Source of the DNA: Oscillospiraceae bacterium
GTDB lineage: Bacteria; Bacillota; Clostridia; Oscillospirales; CAG-272
Direction of reading: 5' to 3'
Assembly (NCBI GenBank): GCA_015064315.1
Contig: SVSL01000016.1
Coordinates: 1 to 33,530, forward strand
Length of the DNA stretch: 33,530 nucleotides
Part shown: positions 6,577 through 14,846 of the stretch, in pieces
How positions within the stretch are numbered: position 1 is the first letter of the stretch
How the letters are laid out: each line of letters starts with the position of its first letter
Translations under genes and position numbers: made by a program
Notes under the pieces: model-generated
Databases searched by the model: none
The model's input: the letters and a program-made list of their open reading frames with translations, nothing else
What the model was told of the DNA's origin: nothing

Positions 6577-7821
6577 TCAGGGAACGATCTTTTCTACGAC
6601 CGTGGTTCCGTAATTGGTACAAGTGACGTTGTTCTTAACGGTCTCAAAGAGCGTCATCTCAACACCACTCTCGTTCATCTCGAGCAGGATCTCAACGTCG
6701 GTTCTCATGCCGGAAAGAACACCGCGGGATACGTAGTACTCGGAGTACATATTGTAATCCCAATCGTCACTGCTATTCAGCATAGCAGTGAGCTGAGCCA
6801 GTGCGGTCTTCAGATACTTCTGGGCGTTCTCATCCTGAAGAGTAAAGCCAAAATCGGTCTTGGTGAAGTAGGTGTAATCCAAATACTGATTGTGGAAGGG
6901 GGTAAGCTCCTCAACGCTGCTGAATCCGATTCCCTGCAGCATACCGGGAACCCACTGACCACCCTGCTGGATGTAGCACTTCATAACGCCGTTCTCCTCC
7001 TCCAGATAAGCACGGATGGTGCCCTGCTGGAAGCCGAGGCTGGATTCCATACCGGCGTAAATACCGGTGCCAACAATGTCGATGGTCTGTTCAAACATCA
7101 CTCTGTTATCGGCATGCTTGATCACCTGGGTCATGGTCATCTCCAGGCTTCCCGTCTGCTCAATACCGGACTGCTTTGCATCTACGTCCACTACCATGGA
7201 CATGGAAGAGGTCAGCGTGCAGTTTTTGTACTTCTCATTATCAAATACAGAATCGTAATAGCTCTTGGAAATGGTCTCGCCGGTTACGGGACAGGGAACG
7301 TAATATTTCCAATCCACCTCATACTTGATGACGTAAACAATGATCTTGGTCTTTCCGGAAGCAACGGGGAGAGCCTGCGCCTCCTTGGAACCGTCCAGTC
7401 CAACCTGCTCTGCAACAGAATACTCTACCTCGATCTGCTCAACCTTTTGCATTCCCTTGGAAATATCCTCGGGAAGATTGAGATCGGAGATCTGAGCGGA
7501 GTTCAGCTCGCCCTTGGAAACGGTGGATTCGATTACAGCCTCCTGCATACCGACAACCTCGGTTTGCACGTAGCTCTTAGCCGCATCCTGTGCCGTTGCA
7601 TAGGACTGCTCGGATACTGCGCCGCGATAGGTCTCGGAAGCACCGCCGATGCTCTCGATGAACTCGGCTCTGCCTTCCTCGGCATCTACGCCCTTGAGTC
7701 TGCCGCCGGCTTCCTCGGTTTGAGGCTCCTCATTCTTGTCCTTCTTCTTACAAGCCGTAAAGGAAACAGCCATGGTAAGGAAAAGAGCAAGAACCAATAA
7801 AACGGATATCAATCTCTTCAT
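6577..7821 (-). CDS. Predicted lipoprotein of unknown function, 414 aa
   Basis: ATG 7821 follows AATGGAGG. A type II signal peptide (MKRLISVLLVLALFLTMAVS) ends in lipobox FTAC with Cys24, followed by a lysine-rich KKKDKNEE linker. The mature protein has no domain I recognise. It has a long central beta-rich region with paired phrases such as YVIKYEVDWKYYVPCPVTG, and it ends in GTTVVEKIVP. It has its own consensus promoter (7867-7895) and a terminator hairpin (6523-6554), so it is probably monocistronic. Size and composition resemble extracellular ligand-carrying or envelope-stress lipoproteins, but no function can be claimed. Confidence 0.8.
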   Translation of the reverse strand: MKRLISVLLVLALFLTMAVSFTACKKKDKNEEPQTEEAGGRLKGVDAEEGRAEFIESIGGASETYRGAVSEQSYATAQDAAKSYVQTEVVGMQEAVIESTVSKGELNSAQISDLNLPEDISKGMQKVEQIEVEYSVAEQVGLDGSKEAQALPVASGKTKIIVYVIKYEVDWKYYVPCPVTGETISKSYYDSVFDNEKYKNCTLTSSMSMVVDVDAKQSGIEQTGSLEMTMTQVIKHADNRVMFEQTIDIVGTGIYAGMESSLGFQQGTIRAYLEEENGVMKCYIQQGGQWVPGMLQGIGFSSVEELTPFHNQYLDYTYFTKTDFGFTLQDENAQKYLKTALAQLTAMLNSSDDWDYNMYSEYYVSRGVLSGMRTDVEILLEMNESGVEMTLFETVKNNVTCTNYGTTVVEKIVP

Positions 7822-7846
7822 AATGTTTTTCCTCCATTATTTTAAC

Positions 7847-7895
7847 TTGTACCTTCGTACAACTGCATTATACTCCTTCTCTTTCAAAAAGTCAA
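7847..7895 (-). promoter_or_regulatory. Promoter of the 414-aa lipoprotein gene with a palindrome near the start site
   Basis: Minus strand: -35 TTGACT (7895-7890), 17-bp spacer, -10 TATAAT (7872-7867). Just downstream, TTGTAC-GAAG-GTACAA (7862-7847) forms a perfect 6-bp palindrome that overlaps the likely transcript 5' end and could be an operator or a 5' stabilising hairpin. Confidence 0.75.
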
Positions 7896-7930
7896 TACTT
7901 TTTTCGTTTTTTTTGAAAAAGCCTTGAAGT

Positions 7931-7962
7931 GTAAAACAGCCGCCGCCCATACGGGCGGCGGC
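7931..7962 (-). terminator. GC-rich hairpin terminator after the InlB-repeat protein gene
   Basis: GCCGCCGCCC (7939-7948) pairs with GGGCGGCGGC (7953-7962). On the minus strand TGTTTTAC follows. It lies 19 bases after the stop codon of the 1280-aa gene. Confidence 0.75.
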
Positions 7963-7981
7963 CTTGGCGTCAAGCGCTCAT

Positions 7982-10900
7982 TTATTGATAGGTGTCGGTA
8001 ATCTCGGTCTCCTCGGGCTCGTCGGTTACCGCATCGTCCTCGTAGGGCGGCTCAGCGGGATCGCCGTAAACCACGTCCTCATCGTCAAACAGGAACAGCG
8101 GCGCTTCGGCTTCCGCATCCTCGGAAGCTGCGTACGAGGGCTCCTCAACGGACGCCTCGGGAATCGCCTCCTCGGCATTTTCCTCGAAAAAGAAGGTTGA
8201 CGTCTCTCCGGAAAGCGCATCGGAATTCAGAAGTTCCTCGGTATATTCTCCCGCAGGATCCTCATAAAGCTCGCCCGTGGTCTCATCCAAGGAATAGGTT
8301 GCCGATTCGGGATAGACGGTGTCGGCATCCTCCGGGAACTCGTTCTCGGTATTGACCGAGGCGTAATAGAAGGTATCCTCTCCCTCGTCCTGCGCGTTCT
8401 CCTCGGCGGCTTCAGCTGAGTAGGCGGTAGCATCTGCGTAAGCGTCCTCCGCGTCCGCCATGGTAGGAAGTGCCTCCTCGGATACCCGATAAGCGCCTCT
8501 CTTCAAGCGACTTCTGTGGATCACCTCGGATTTGAGCAAAAGAACCGTCAGAACGATCTGCAAGAGGATCACCAGCGCGCCAAGGATCAAAACGATCCAC
8601 TCACCGTTTCGCGGCAAGAACTGAACGGTCAGAAGCACAGGGGTAGCGATGCTGTAATTGCGAACTGCCTTTTTGGAATCCGAGCGTCCCTTGAGAATCA
8701 GCGCGATGGCAATGAGCTGGCAGATCGCCACCACGAACAAAGCGATCATGGGAGCAATCAGATTCAGCACGGGATCACCGAGAATCACAAAATCGGCAAT
8801 TGACTCGGCATAGAAAACAAGATAATCGCCCTCGGTCTCGGTCTCAAGAACCTCCAAAGAGCCGGTTGCCTTATCATAGTATGCAACGCGAAGTCCGCTG
8901 ACGCCGCGCAGCTCCTCGGGCAAATGAAGCGTCACCTTGAAGGTGCCTGTGTACTCGGTACCCGAAAGAGACATGGTGTAAGCAGCCATCACATCCTGAT
9001 TCTTGAGCAGCTTGATCAGATTTTCGGGCGAATTGCCTCCAAATCCAAACACCTTGCCTGCGACAATGGCGGAATTGGTCTGCTCGGCTTGGGTTGTAAA
9101 ATCGGGATGACGCACAAGGGTCACGGTATAATCCTTGGGGAGCCCGTTCTCACTGGTCACAAAGATATCATCATTGCGCAAATACGTGATCTTAACGTCG
9201 GACATTGCCCTATAAGCCGCCTCATATGCCTCCTGCACCACAGCATCACTGGTAGCCGTGATGATCTTTGCCTCGGCATCGGCGCAAAGCGATTGGATCA
9301 GTGCCTGATTTGCCTGACTGTATGCTTTGGTTTTCAGAAGCGTCTCCATATAGCTCTTCAGATCGGTGATGCGCTGATCCTGGCGTCTTGCAAACTTGAC
9401 AGCTGCGGCGGCATCCGTCACGATCTTCTGCGCATCCTCGTAGAATGTGGGAGAATGCTTGAGCTCATCAAGCTTATTCTTTGCATCGGCAATCAAGGCG
9501 TTGACCATTTCTCCGTCACCGGGCTGAATCAGCTGATCCAGCTCCTTGCGCAGGGATTCCTTGAAGCCCTGGGAGTCGGTATCGCGATCGAACTGGGTGG
9601 AAAGGCTGCAGGGTGTAGCATCGGTGGCTTTGACGCGCACCAGCACCACGTAGCTGGTACCCTCCTTCAGATCCTCAAACCGCAGAGTGTTGCCCCACGC
9701 TACAACGCTTTTTCCGTCAAGATAGAGGGCGGTCTCATACAGAGAAGGATCGATTCCGTTCTGAAATACCACCTCGATGGTGGTGTTGGTGGAAAAGACC
9801 TGATCGATGATATTGTTTTCGCGGGTGGGCGCATCGGGTCTTGCCACGATGACAAGGCTTCCGTGATAATCCGAATACAACGTATCATCGGGGGTGCAGA
9901 CCGTCAGCTGAACGGTGTTTCCAAAGAATTCCTCGGGAATCTTAGCACCCATGCCGTCGGCTTCCACGGTAAACTCCACGGTAATCTCTCCAAGGGTTAC
10001 CTTGTAGGAGCCTGCGGGGAATTGGAATTTTTCATTCTTGTAATCGATTCCGTACGCGCCGGGATCGACCTCGGTAACGGGAAGCAGCTCCCATTTTGCG
10101 GTCAGCGTGATGCGATCGGTGCCGGATGCGGCATCCAGATCCCACTGATTGCAGGCAGAGGAGCCGTCGGCATTGATATAAAGCGTATTTTCGTAGTAGA
10201 AGCCCAACAGCTTATATTGAGAACGCTTGGGCAGAGAAATACCGTCGGTGTTCAGAGGCGCATCAAAGGTCACCTTGCCCGGCAGAAGCGTTTCGGCATT
10301 GGGACCTCCGCCGTTGGAATCCAATACCACCTCAAACACCTTTGCCTGCCAAACGGCGCGCAGATGGACGGTATCGAGATAGGTTTCCGCCTCCAAAGTC
10401 AACGCAGGAATAATCTTACTATCGTCCCCGTTGACCACCCAGCCAAGGAACTGATATCCCTTGCGAACGGGTGTGGGGATCAAAAGCGCGTTGCCGTAAT
10501 CGCCTCCTTTGGGCAAGGAGGGATTCTCCAGAGGATCGGCTCCGCCGAGATCGTATTCGATATCGTAAGGAATGGGAGTCCATTCCGCCACAAGCGTCAG
10601 CGTATTGTACAGGTTGTTCTTGGCATATGCCTCGATGCATTCTGTCAGATACATTGCATCGGGGGCATTGATTCGCTCAACCTCCACGCCATTGACCAGA
10701 ACGATCCAGCCTTTGAACGTATAGCCCTTACGGGTTGCCGAAGGCAGAAGAGTGGACTCGTTATAGACGTGCAGCTCGGCAATCGAGCCTCCCTCGGGAG
10801 CAACCAGCTCTCCGTTGGCGTATTGGTATTGGATCTTGTAGGAAATGGGCTTGAAATAGCGGTAGACCACGTTTTTTTGCTCGTTGTTTTCGTCCACGGT

Positions 10901-11824
10901 CACTCTGTGCGTGGTATACCCCAAGAAATCATATCCGAGATAAGGAGAGCTCTCGCCCTCTGCCCAGTCACCCGTGATCTCGGATGCCATGGGAGCCTCC
11001 CACATAGTGGGATTTTTTTCATTGAGCCAAAGCTTCCACCCGGGATTTTCCAGATTATCGGGGTTTGTGATCACGTAATCGTAACGCCAAACGGGATAGT
11101 TCTTAGGCTCAAAGGAAGGGCGCAAATAGATCACACCCGACTCCTGCCATTCGTCAAAGACCGTAATATCCGAGCCGATCTCGCAGTTTTGATCGGAATC
11201 CAATGACCACGAGCCAATCTTTTTGATGCTTCCGTCCGCTTCCTTGTGAACGACCTCCCAGCCCTTGAAGAAGTAGCCCTCGGCATCCTTTACGCCGCTG
11301 TTTTTGCGTACGGGACCAATGGTTACGGGCTCACCCTTGTAGGTGTAGCTGGTGGGCATGCTCGACTGAAAGAACTCGTAGGAAAGCTCGGTTTCGTTCG
11401 CCTCTGGCAAAAATTCGATCTTATAGGTCTTGGGCTTGCAAGTGATCCGCAGGGTAACGTCGCGGTTAAAATATTCCGCGCTCCACTTTCGGTTTGCCGT
11501 GGCAATATCCAGCTTGGTTGCCACGCCGTCCTTGATCTCGTAGATGGCGTCAATATCGTATCCCGCATTGGGCTTTACGGTAACGCTCACACCCTCGTTG
11601 GGATAAGGGATCGCCTTTTCAAAGCTCGAGGTGAACGTGCTCTGTTCCTCGTTGTTGACCGTTAAGATCACCGCGCAGTGGGCGTCGCTCTCCAGCTCCA
11701 CCTTCAGCTGTTTGGTTCCGGCACTTGCGGAAAACGCCGGGATCGCGGCAATGCCAAGCAGAAGCGTGACCGTCAAAATCAGCAGTACTGCCGACAAAAA
11801 TCGCTTTTTATTATTTTTGAACAT
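7982..11824 (-). CDS. Large surface-exposed membrane protein with InlB B-type (Listeria-Bacteroides) repeats
   Basis: The 1280-residue product starts at ATG 11824 behind AGGAGG. A signal peptide (about 1-33, ending AIPAFSASA) leads to an extracellular region. At least four repeats carry the hallmark pattern of a GY.F.GW core followed by a LTLVAEW-like strand (for example YTFKGWIV with LVAEWTPI, YQFLGWVV with LRAVWQAK, and KLLGFYYE with LTAKWELL). A helical segment of about 130 residues follows, then a beta domain, then membrane segments at about 1020-1045 and 1077-1098, and a very acidic cytoplasmic tail of about 166 residues. There is no LPXTG sortase signal; anchoring is by membrane helices. 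InlB-type repeats usually mediate surface binding or spacing. It lies 15 bases downstream of the uL15-like gene and is almost certainly co-transcribed with it. Confidence 0.85.
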   Translation of the reverse strand: MFKNNKKRFLSAVLLILTVTLLLGIAAIPAFSASAGTKQLKVELESDAHCAVILTVNNEEQSTFTSSFEKAIPYPNEGVSVTVKPNAGYDIDAIYEIKDGVATKLDIATANRKWSAEYFNRDVTLRITCKPKTYKIEFLPEANETELSYEFFQSSMPTSYTYKGEPVTIGPVRKNSGVKDAEGYFFKGWEVVHKEADGSIKKIGSWSLDSDQNCEIGSDITVFDEWQESGVIYLRPSFEPKNYPVWRYDYVITNPDNLENPGWKLWLNEKNPTMWEAPMASEITGDWAEGESSPYLGYDFLGYTTHRVTVDENNEQKNVVYRYFKPISYKIQYQYANGELVAPEGGSIAELHVYNESTLLPSATRKGYTFKGWIVLVNGVEVERINAPDAMYLTECIEAYAKNNLYNTLTLVAEWTPIPYDIEYDLGGADPLENPSLPKGGDYGNALLIPTPVRKGYQFLGWVVNGDDSKIIPALTLEAETYLDTVHLRAVWQAKVFEVVLDSNGGGPNAETLLPGKVTFDAPLNTDGISLPKRSQYKLLGFYYENTLYINADGSSACNQWDLDAASGTDRITLTAKWELLPVTEVDPGAYGIDYKNEKFQFPAGSYKVTLGEITVEFTVEADGMGAKIPEEFFGNTVQLTVCTPDDTLYSDYHGSLVIVARPDAPTRENNIIDQVFSTNTTIEVVFQNGIDPSLYETALYLDGKSVVAWGNTLRFEDLKEGTSYVVLVRVKATDATPCSLSTQFDRDTDSQGFKESLRKELDQLIQPGDGEMVNALIADAKNKLDELKHSPTFYEDAQKIVTDAAAAVKFARRQDQRITDLKSYMETLLKTKAYSQANQALIQSLCADAEAKIITATSDAVVQEAYEAAYRAMSDVKITYLRNDDIFVTSENGLPKDYTVTLVRHPDFTTQAEQTNSAIVAGKVFGFGGNSPENLIKLLKNQDVMAAYTMSLSGTEYTGTFKVTLHLPEELRGVSGLRVAYYDKATGSLEVLETETEGDYLVFYAESIADFVILGDPVLNLIAPMIALFVVAICQLIAIALILKGRSDSKKAVRNYSIATPVLLTVQFLPRNGEWIVLILGALVILLQIVLTVLLLKSEVIHRSRLKRGAYRVSEEALPTMADAEDAYADATAYSAEAAEENAQDEGEDTFYYASVNTENEFPEDADTVYPESATYSLDETTGELYEDPAGEYTEELLNSDALSGETSTFFFEENAEEAIPEASVEEPSYAASEDAEAEAPLFLFDDEDVVYGDPAEPPYEDDAVTDEPEETEITDTYQ

Positions 11825-11839
11825 AGCAATACCACCTCC

Positions 11840-14599
11840 TTAGTAAAGCATAGACGTTTCTCCGCCAGCCGTGCCGATGGCAAAGATGGCTTCCAGAGAG
11901 AAATGATGGGCTTCCACCGACAGACGCTTGTCCAAAGAACCGCCTGCGTAGATTTTGAGGGTCTTTGCGGTGGGAACCACCAAGCCCTTTGCCTTCAAGG
12001 TCTCAAGACTTACGGTATCCCCCTCGGCAAAGGCTGATGCCACCGAGCAAATGTCGATCACGGCAACACCGGTATCCATGGGAACCTGTCTTGTGGGAAC
12101 CGCATCACGGGATACCCGCTTTGCCACAACGGGCTCTTCCTCTGCAGGCTCTTCGTAAACGATCTCTTCCTCGTAGATTTCTTCCTCCGCGGGCTCCTCG
12201 TATACGATCTCTTCCTCGTAGATTTCTTCCTCCGCGGGCTCCTCGTATACGATCTCTTCCTCGTAGATCTCTTCCTCTGCGGGTTCTTCGTATACGATTT
12301 CTTCCTCGTAGATTTCTTCCTCCGCGGGCTCCTCGTATACGATCTCTTCCTCGTAGATCTCTTCCTCCGCGGGTTCCTCGTATACGATCTCTTCCTCGTA
12401 GTACTCTTCCTCCGCGGGTTCCTCGTATACGATCTCTTCCTCGTAGTACTCTTCCTCCGCGGGCTCTTCGTATACGATCTCTTCCTCGTAGACTTCTTCC
12501 GCAGATTGCTGTTCTACGTCAAAGAAGAACACATCCTCCTCCGAGGACTCTTCCTCTGCGGCAAGCTCCTCGGCAATTTCCTCCTCGAGGATCACCTCTT
12601 CGGGCTCGTAAGCATCATAGCCCTCGTCAACAAGCTCCTCCTCTGCGACAATCGCCTCGGGAGTCTCTTCGGGAGTAGCCGTTACGTCCTCGTATACGGC
12701 ATCCTCCGTAATTTCCTCGCCTTCCACGGGAATCACCGACTCGCTTGTGGTGATCACCTGCTCGTAGGTAGGCTCGGCATCGGTATAATAACGCTCGGTA
12801 TAGCGCATTTCGGTAATCTTGACGGTCTCCTTGACCACGCTTGCGGCAGGCTGCTCCACGGGAGCGGAAACCTCTGCCGAGGCGGAAGCCTCTTCGGGAA
12901 CGGTCTCCTCGGAGATCGTCTCCTCGGCTTCGGGCGCAGGGGTGTACGCTTCCACGGGCTCGTCCTCCTCGCGAGAGGGAGCATCATTATCCAGCTCCCA
13001 AAGGAAGTTGGCATTGGCAGGGATCACGCTTTCGTCCTCCTCGGGAAGCTCGGGGGTGTGATCGGGAGCCAGCTCGAAGGTGGAAGCAGGCTTTTCCTCG
13101 CGAATATATTCCTTGATCAGCTTGCGCTCCACCAGTGCCTCGGTGGTTTCGAAGGGATACTGCTGTGCATAATCGACCGTTTCAATGTCAATGGGAGAGA
13201 GCCCCTGCTCCTCGCAGGTGCGCTGAACCAGCTCCATAGCCCACTTGAACTTACGGGGCGTGCGAAGCTTGTACTGGAAGGGGGTCTCGGCGTATTTCTT
13301 CTTATTGCCCACGTTTCTGCCACGGTAGACGGTTCCGTCCAGACTCTCGGGCTCAAGCGCCAGATAGAGCTCCAGAATATTGGTCTTAACGTTGATCTTT
13401 GCGATCTGTGTGCGTCCGTTATGGAAGCTGTCCGCGGTCCAGCTGATGCGGCTCTTGGTTCCCTTGTAGGAAAGCAGAGCGTTCTTGAGCTCACTGTAAT
13501 ATTCCTTGATACGGGGACGCGCCTGGATCAGCTTTGCCTCAAAGCTCTTGCGATAGTGCGCCACAATGTAGCATCCCGTATTCTCGTCAAAACCGATGAT
13601 GCGCTCGTTTCCTGTAAAGCGGTCCTCACTGTCGGGCTCTTCGTTGTCAACGTCATCCTCGTCGTCACCCGAAGCACCGTCCGACTCGTCGAGCTCATCC
13701 TCATCCTCGGCATCCTCCTCGTCGAGAAGCGCCTCATCCTCGGGAGCAAGCTCCTTTTGGGAGAAGGTTGCCAACGAATCCTCCTCGGAGCCGTCGGCAA
13801 GATCGGCTTCCTTGCGCTTTTGCAGCTCGTAGTCCAAAAAATCGGTCAGCTTTTCCATGAGCTGCTCTGCGGCGGCAGTTTGCGCGGGCGACTGTACGGG
13901 AACCTCGCGAACGACCTCCTTTTGGGTCTCGGTCACGATTTTTTCCACGATCTTATAAGGCTGATTGCTCTCGGCAGAGGCAGAATCCTCCAGAGCCACG
14001 GGAGCAACGGGGGCTTCCTCGGCAACGCTGTCCTCTACACGGTCCTCATCAAACTCCTCGCTGACGGGCGTTTGCTCATAGAAGCTCTCATAAGAATCCT
14101 CAAAGACGGCAAATGCATCCTCGGCGTTCTCCTCTGCCTCGGTATACGCCTCCTGACGCTGCTCCTCTGTCTCGGCGGCAACAAGCTCCGCAACGGGCTC
14201 GGAAACAGACTCCCGAGGCTTTCTTTCCGCTTCGGCAAGCGCTGCGACATCCTTGGTGGAAATAAAGAGATATCCCTTTTTTTGCGCTACGATCAGAAGC
14301 ACCGTAAGAACCACGGCACCAACCGCTACCAAAGCGGCAATGATCGAAAGTGCCAGATAGGTCACCTGCGGAATGGCTCCCAGCGCAACCACGGGAACGG
14401 CATAATGATAGTGCTCCGAGGATTCGTTTTCCCCAAGCTCCTGCTTCTCCCGACGCGCGCGGGACATCTTTCCCGCAAGGATCAGGATGCCGGCAACTTC
14501 TACCCCCAGCAAGCAGGCAAACACGGCAACGGCAATGAGAAATCCGCTTCCGGATAATTCAATCGCAGCCCCCGCGCTTAACAAAAAATGAAGATTCAT
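11840..14599 (-). CDS. Acidic membrane protein with C-terminal ribosomal protein uL15-like domain
   Basis: ATG 14599 is chosen because GGAGGCGATATT lies just upstream; the frame extends 27 codons further without a ribosome site. The 919-residue product has membrane helices at about 19-43 and 81-105, then a long acidic cytoplasmic region. A folded domain lies at about 347-500 (KSFEAKLIQ, ALLSYKGTKSRISW, GRTQIAKINVKTNILELYLAL), followed by a disordered stretch, eight 15-residue Glu/Tyr/Pro repeats (701-820), and a final segment (about 850-919). That last segment, with GDTVSLETLKAKGLV, TLKIYAGGSLDKRLSVEAHHFS and AGGET, closely resembles the C-terminal half of ribosomal protein L15. From memory, similar Clostridial proteins are labelled 'uL15 family ribosomal protein'. 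Ribosomal function is unlikely given the membrane helices. It is the first gene of an operon with the InlB-repeat protein. Confidence 0.8.
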   Translation of the reverse strand: MNLHFLLSAGAAIELSGSGFLIAVAVFACLLGVEVAGILILAGKMSRARREKQELGENESSEHYHYAVPVVALGAIPQVTYLALSIIAALVAVGAVVLTVLLIVAQKKGYLFISTKDVAALAEAERKPRESVSEPVAELVAAETEEQRQEAYTEAEENAEDAFAVFEDSYESFYEQTPVSEEFDEDRVEDSVAEEAPVAPVALEDSASAESNQPYKIVEKIVTETQKEVVREVPVQSPAQTAAAEQLMEKLTDFLDYELQKRKEADLADGSEEDSLATFSQKELAPEDEALLDEEDAEDEDELDESDGASGDDEDDVDNEEPDSEDRFTGNERIIGFDENTGCYIVAHYRKSFEAKLIQARPRIKEYYSELKNALLSYKGTKSRISWTADSFHNGRTQIAKINVKTNILELYLALEPESLDGTVYRGRNVGNKKKYAETPFQYKLRTPRKFKWAMELVQRTCEEQGLSPIDIETVDYAQQYPFETTEALVERKLIKEYIREEKPASTFELAPDHTPELPEEDESVIPANANFLWELDNDAPSREEDEPVEAYTPAPEAEETISEETVPEEASASAEVSAPVEQPAASVVKETVKITEMRYTERYYTDAEPTYEQVITTSESVIPVEGEEITEDAVYEDVTATPEETPEAIVAEEELVDEGYDAYEPEEVILEEEIAEELAAEEESSEEDVFFFDVEQQSAEEVYEEEIVYEEPAEEEYYEEEIVYEEPAEEEYYEEEIVYEEPAEEEIYEEEIVYEEPAEEEIYEEEIVYEEPAEEEIYEEEIVYEEPAEEEIYEEEIVYEEPAEEEIYEEEIVYEEPAEEEPVVAKRVSRDAVPTRQVPMDTGVAVIDICSVASAFAEGDTVSLETLKAKGLVVPTAKTLKIYAGGSLDKRLSVEAHHFSLEAIFAIGTAGGETSMLY
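12140..12499 (-). repeat. Eight in-frame 45-bp tandem repeats in the uL15-like gene
   Basis: Eight 45-bp units encode EE(V/Y/I)YEEEIVYEEPAE. Units differ mainly at one residue (Val, Tyr or Ile) and at a few silent sites. The length is a multiple of three, so unit gain or loss would keep the frame. The coded segment is strongly acidic with regularly spaced tyrosines. Confidence 0.92.
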
Positions 14600-14670
14600 A
14601 ATATCGCCTCCGTTCCGCAGAATTCGGTAGGCCTCCCACCTTTCGGTCAGAAAACCTGATTCTACAATAT

Positions 14671-14699
14671 ATTGTACCATAAACGCGAAGCATAATCAA
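14671..14699 (-). promoter_or_regulatory. Promoter of the uL15-like/InlB-repeat operon
   Basis: Minus strand: -35 TTGATT (14699-14694), 17-bp spacer, -10 TACAAT (14676-14671), about 72 bases upstream of ATG 14599. The stretch 14700-14801 up to the glpK terminator holds nothing else I recognise. Confidence 0.65.
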
Positions 14700-14801
14700 G
14701 AACAATTCCAAAAAATATTCCTGTTTTTTTCAAATTTTCATCGCAAATTGCAAGGAAATTTTACCCAAAATCCGAAAAAATTGCATAAAGCGTCAAAATG
14801 T

Positions 14802-14831
14802 GAAAAAAGAGGGGCGTGTCCCCTCTTTTTC
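14802..14831 (-). terminator. Terminator of the dagK-like/glpK operon
   Basis: GAGGGG (14809-14814) flanked by an A-run pairs with CCCCTC (14820-14825) followed by TTTTTC, with loop CGTGT. The A-run supplies the T tract on the minus strand. It lies 15 bases after the glpK stop. Confidence 0.85.
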
Positions 14832-14846
14832 AAAATTGTAAAAAGC

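Noticed and set aside
12506-14557. 683-codon plus-strand frame opposite the uL15-like gene, and 760 codons at 8924-11206 opposite the InlB-repeat gene
   Set aside because: Leucine- and glycine-rich shadow translations of acidic, codon-biased genes; no start signals or promoter on that strand.
9001-14600. Integrative element or prophage covering the large surface-protein region
   Set aside because: No integrase, transposase, tRNA or attachment repeats were found; the genes have normal promoters and ribosome sites.
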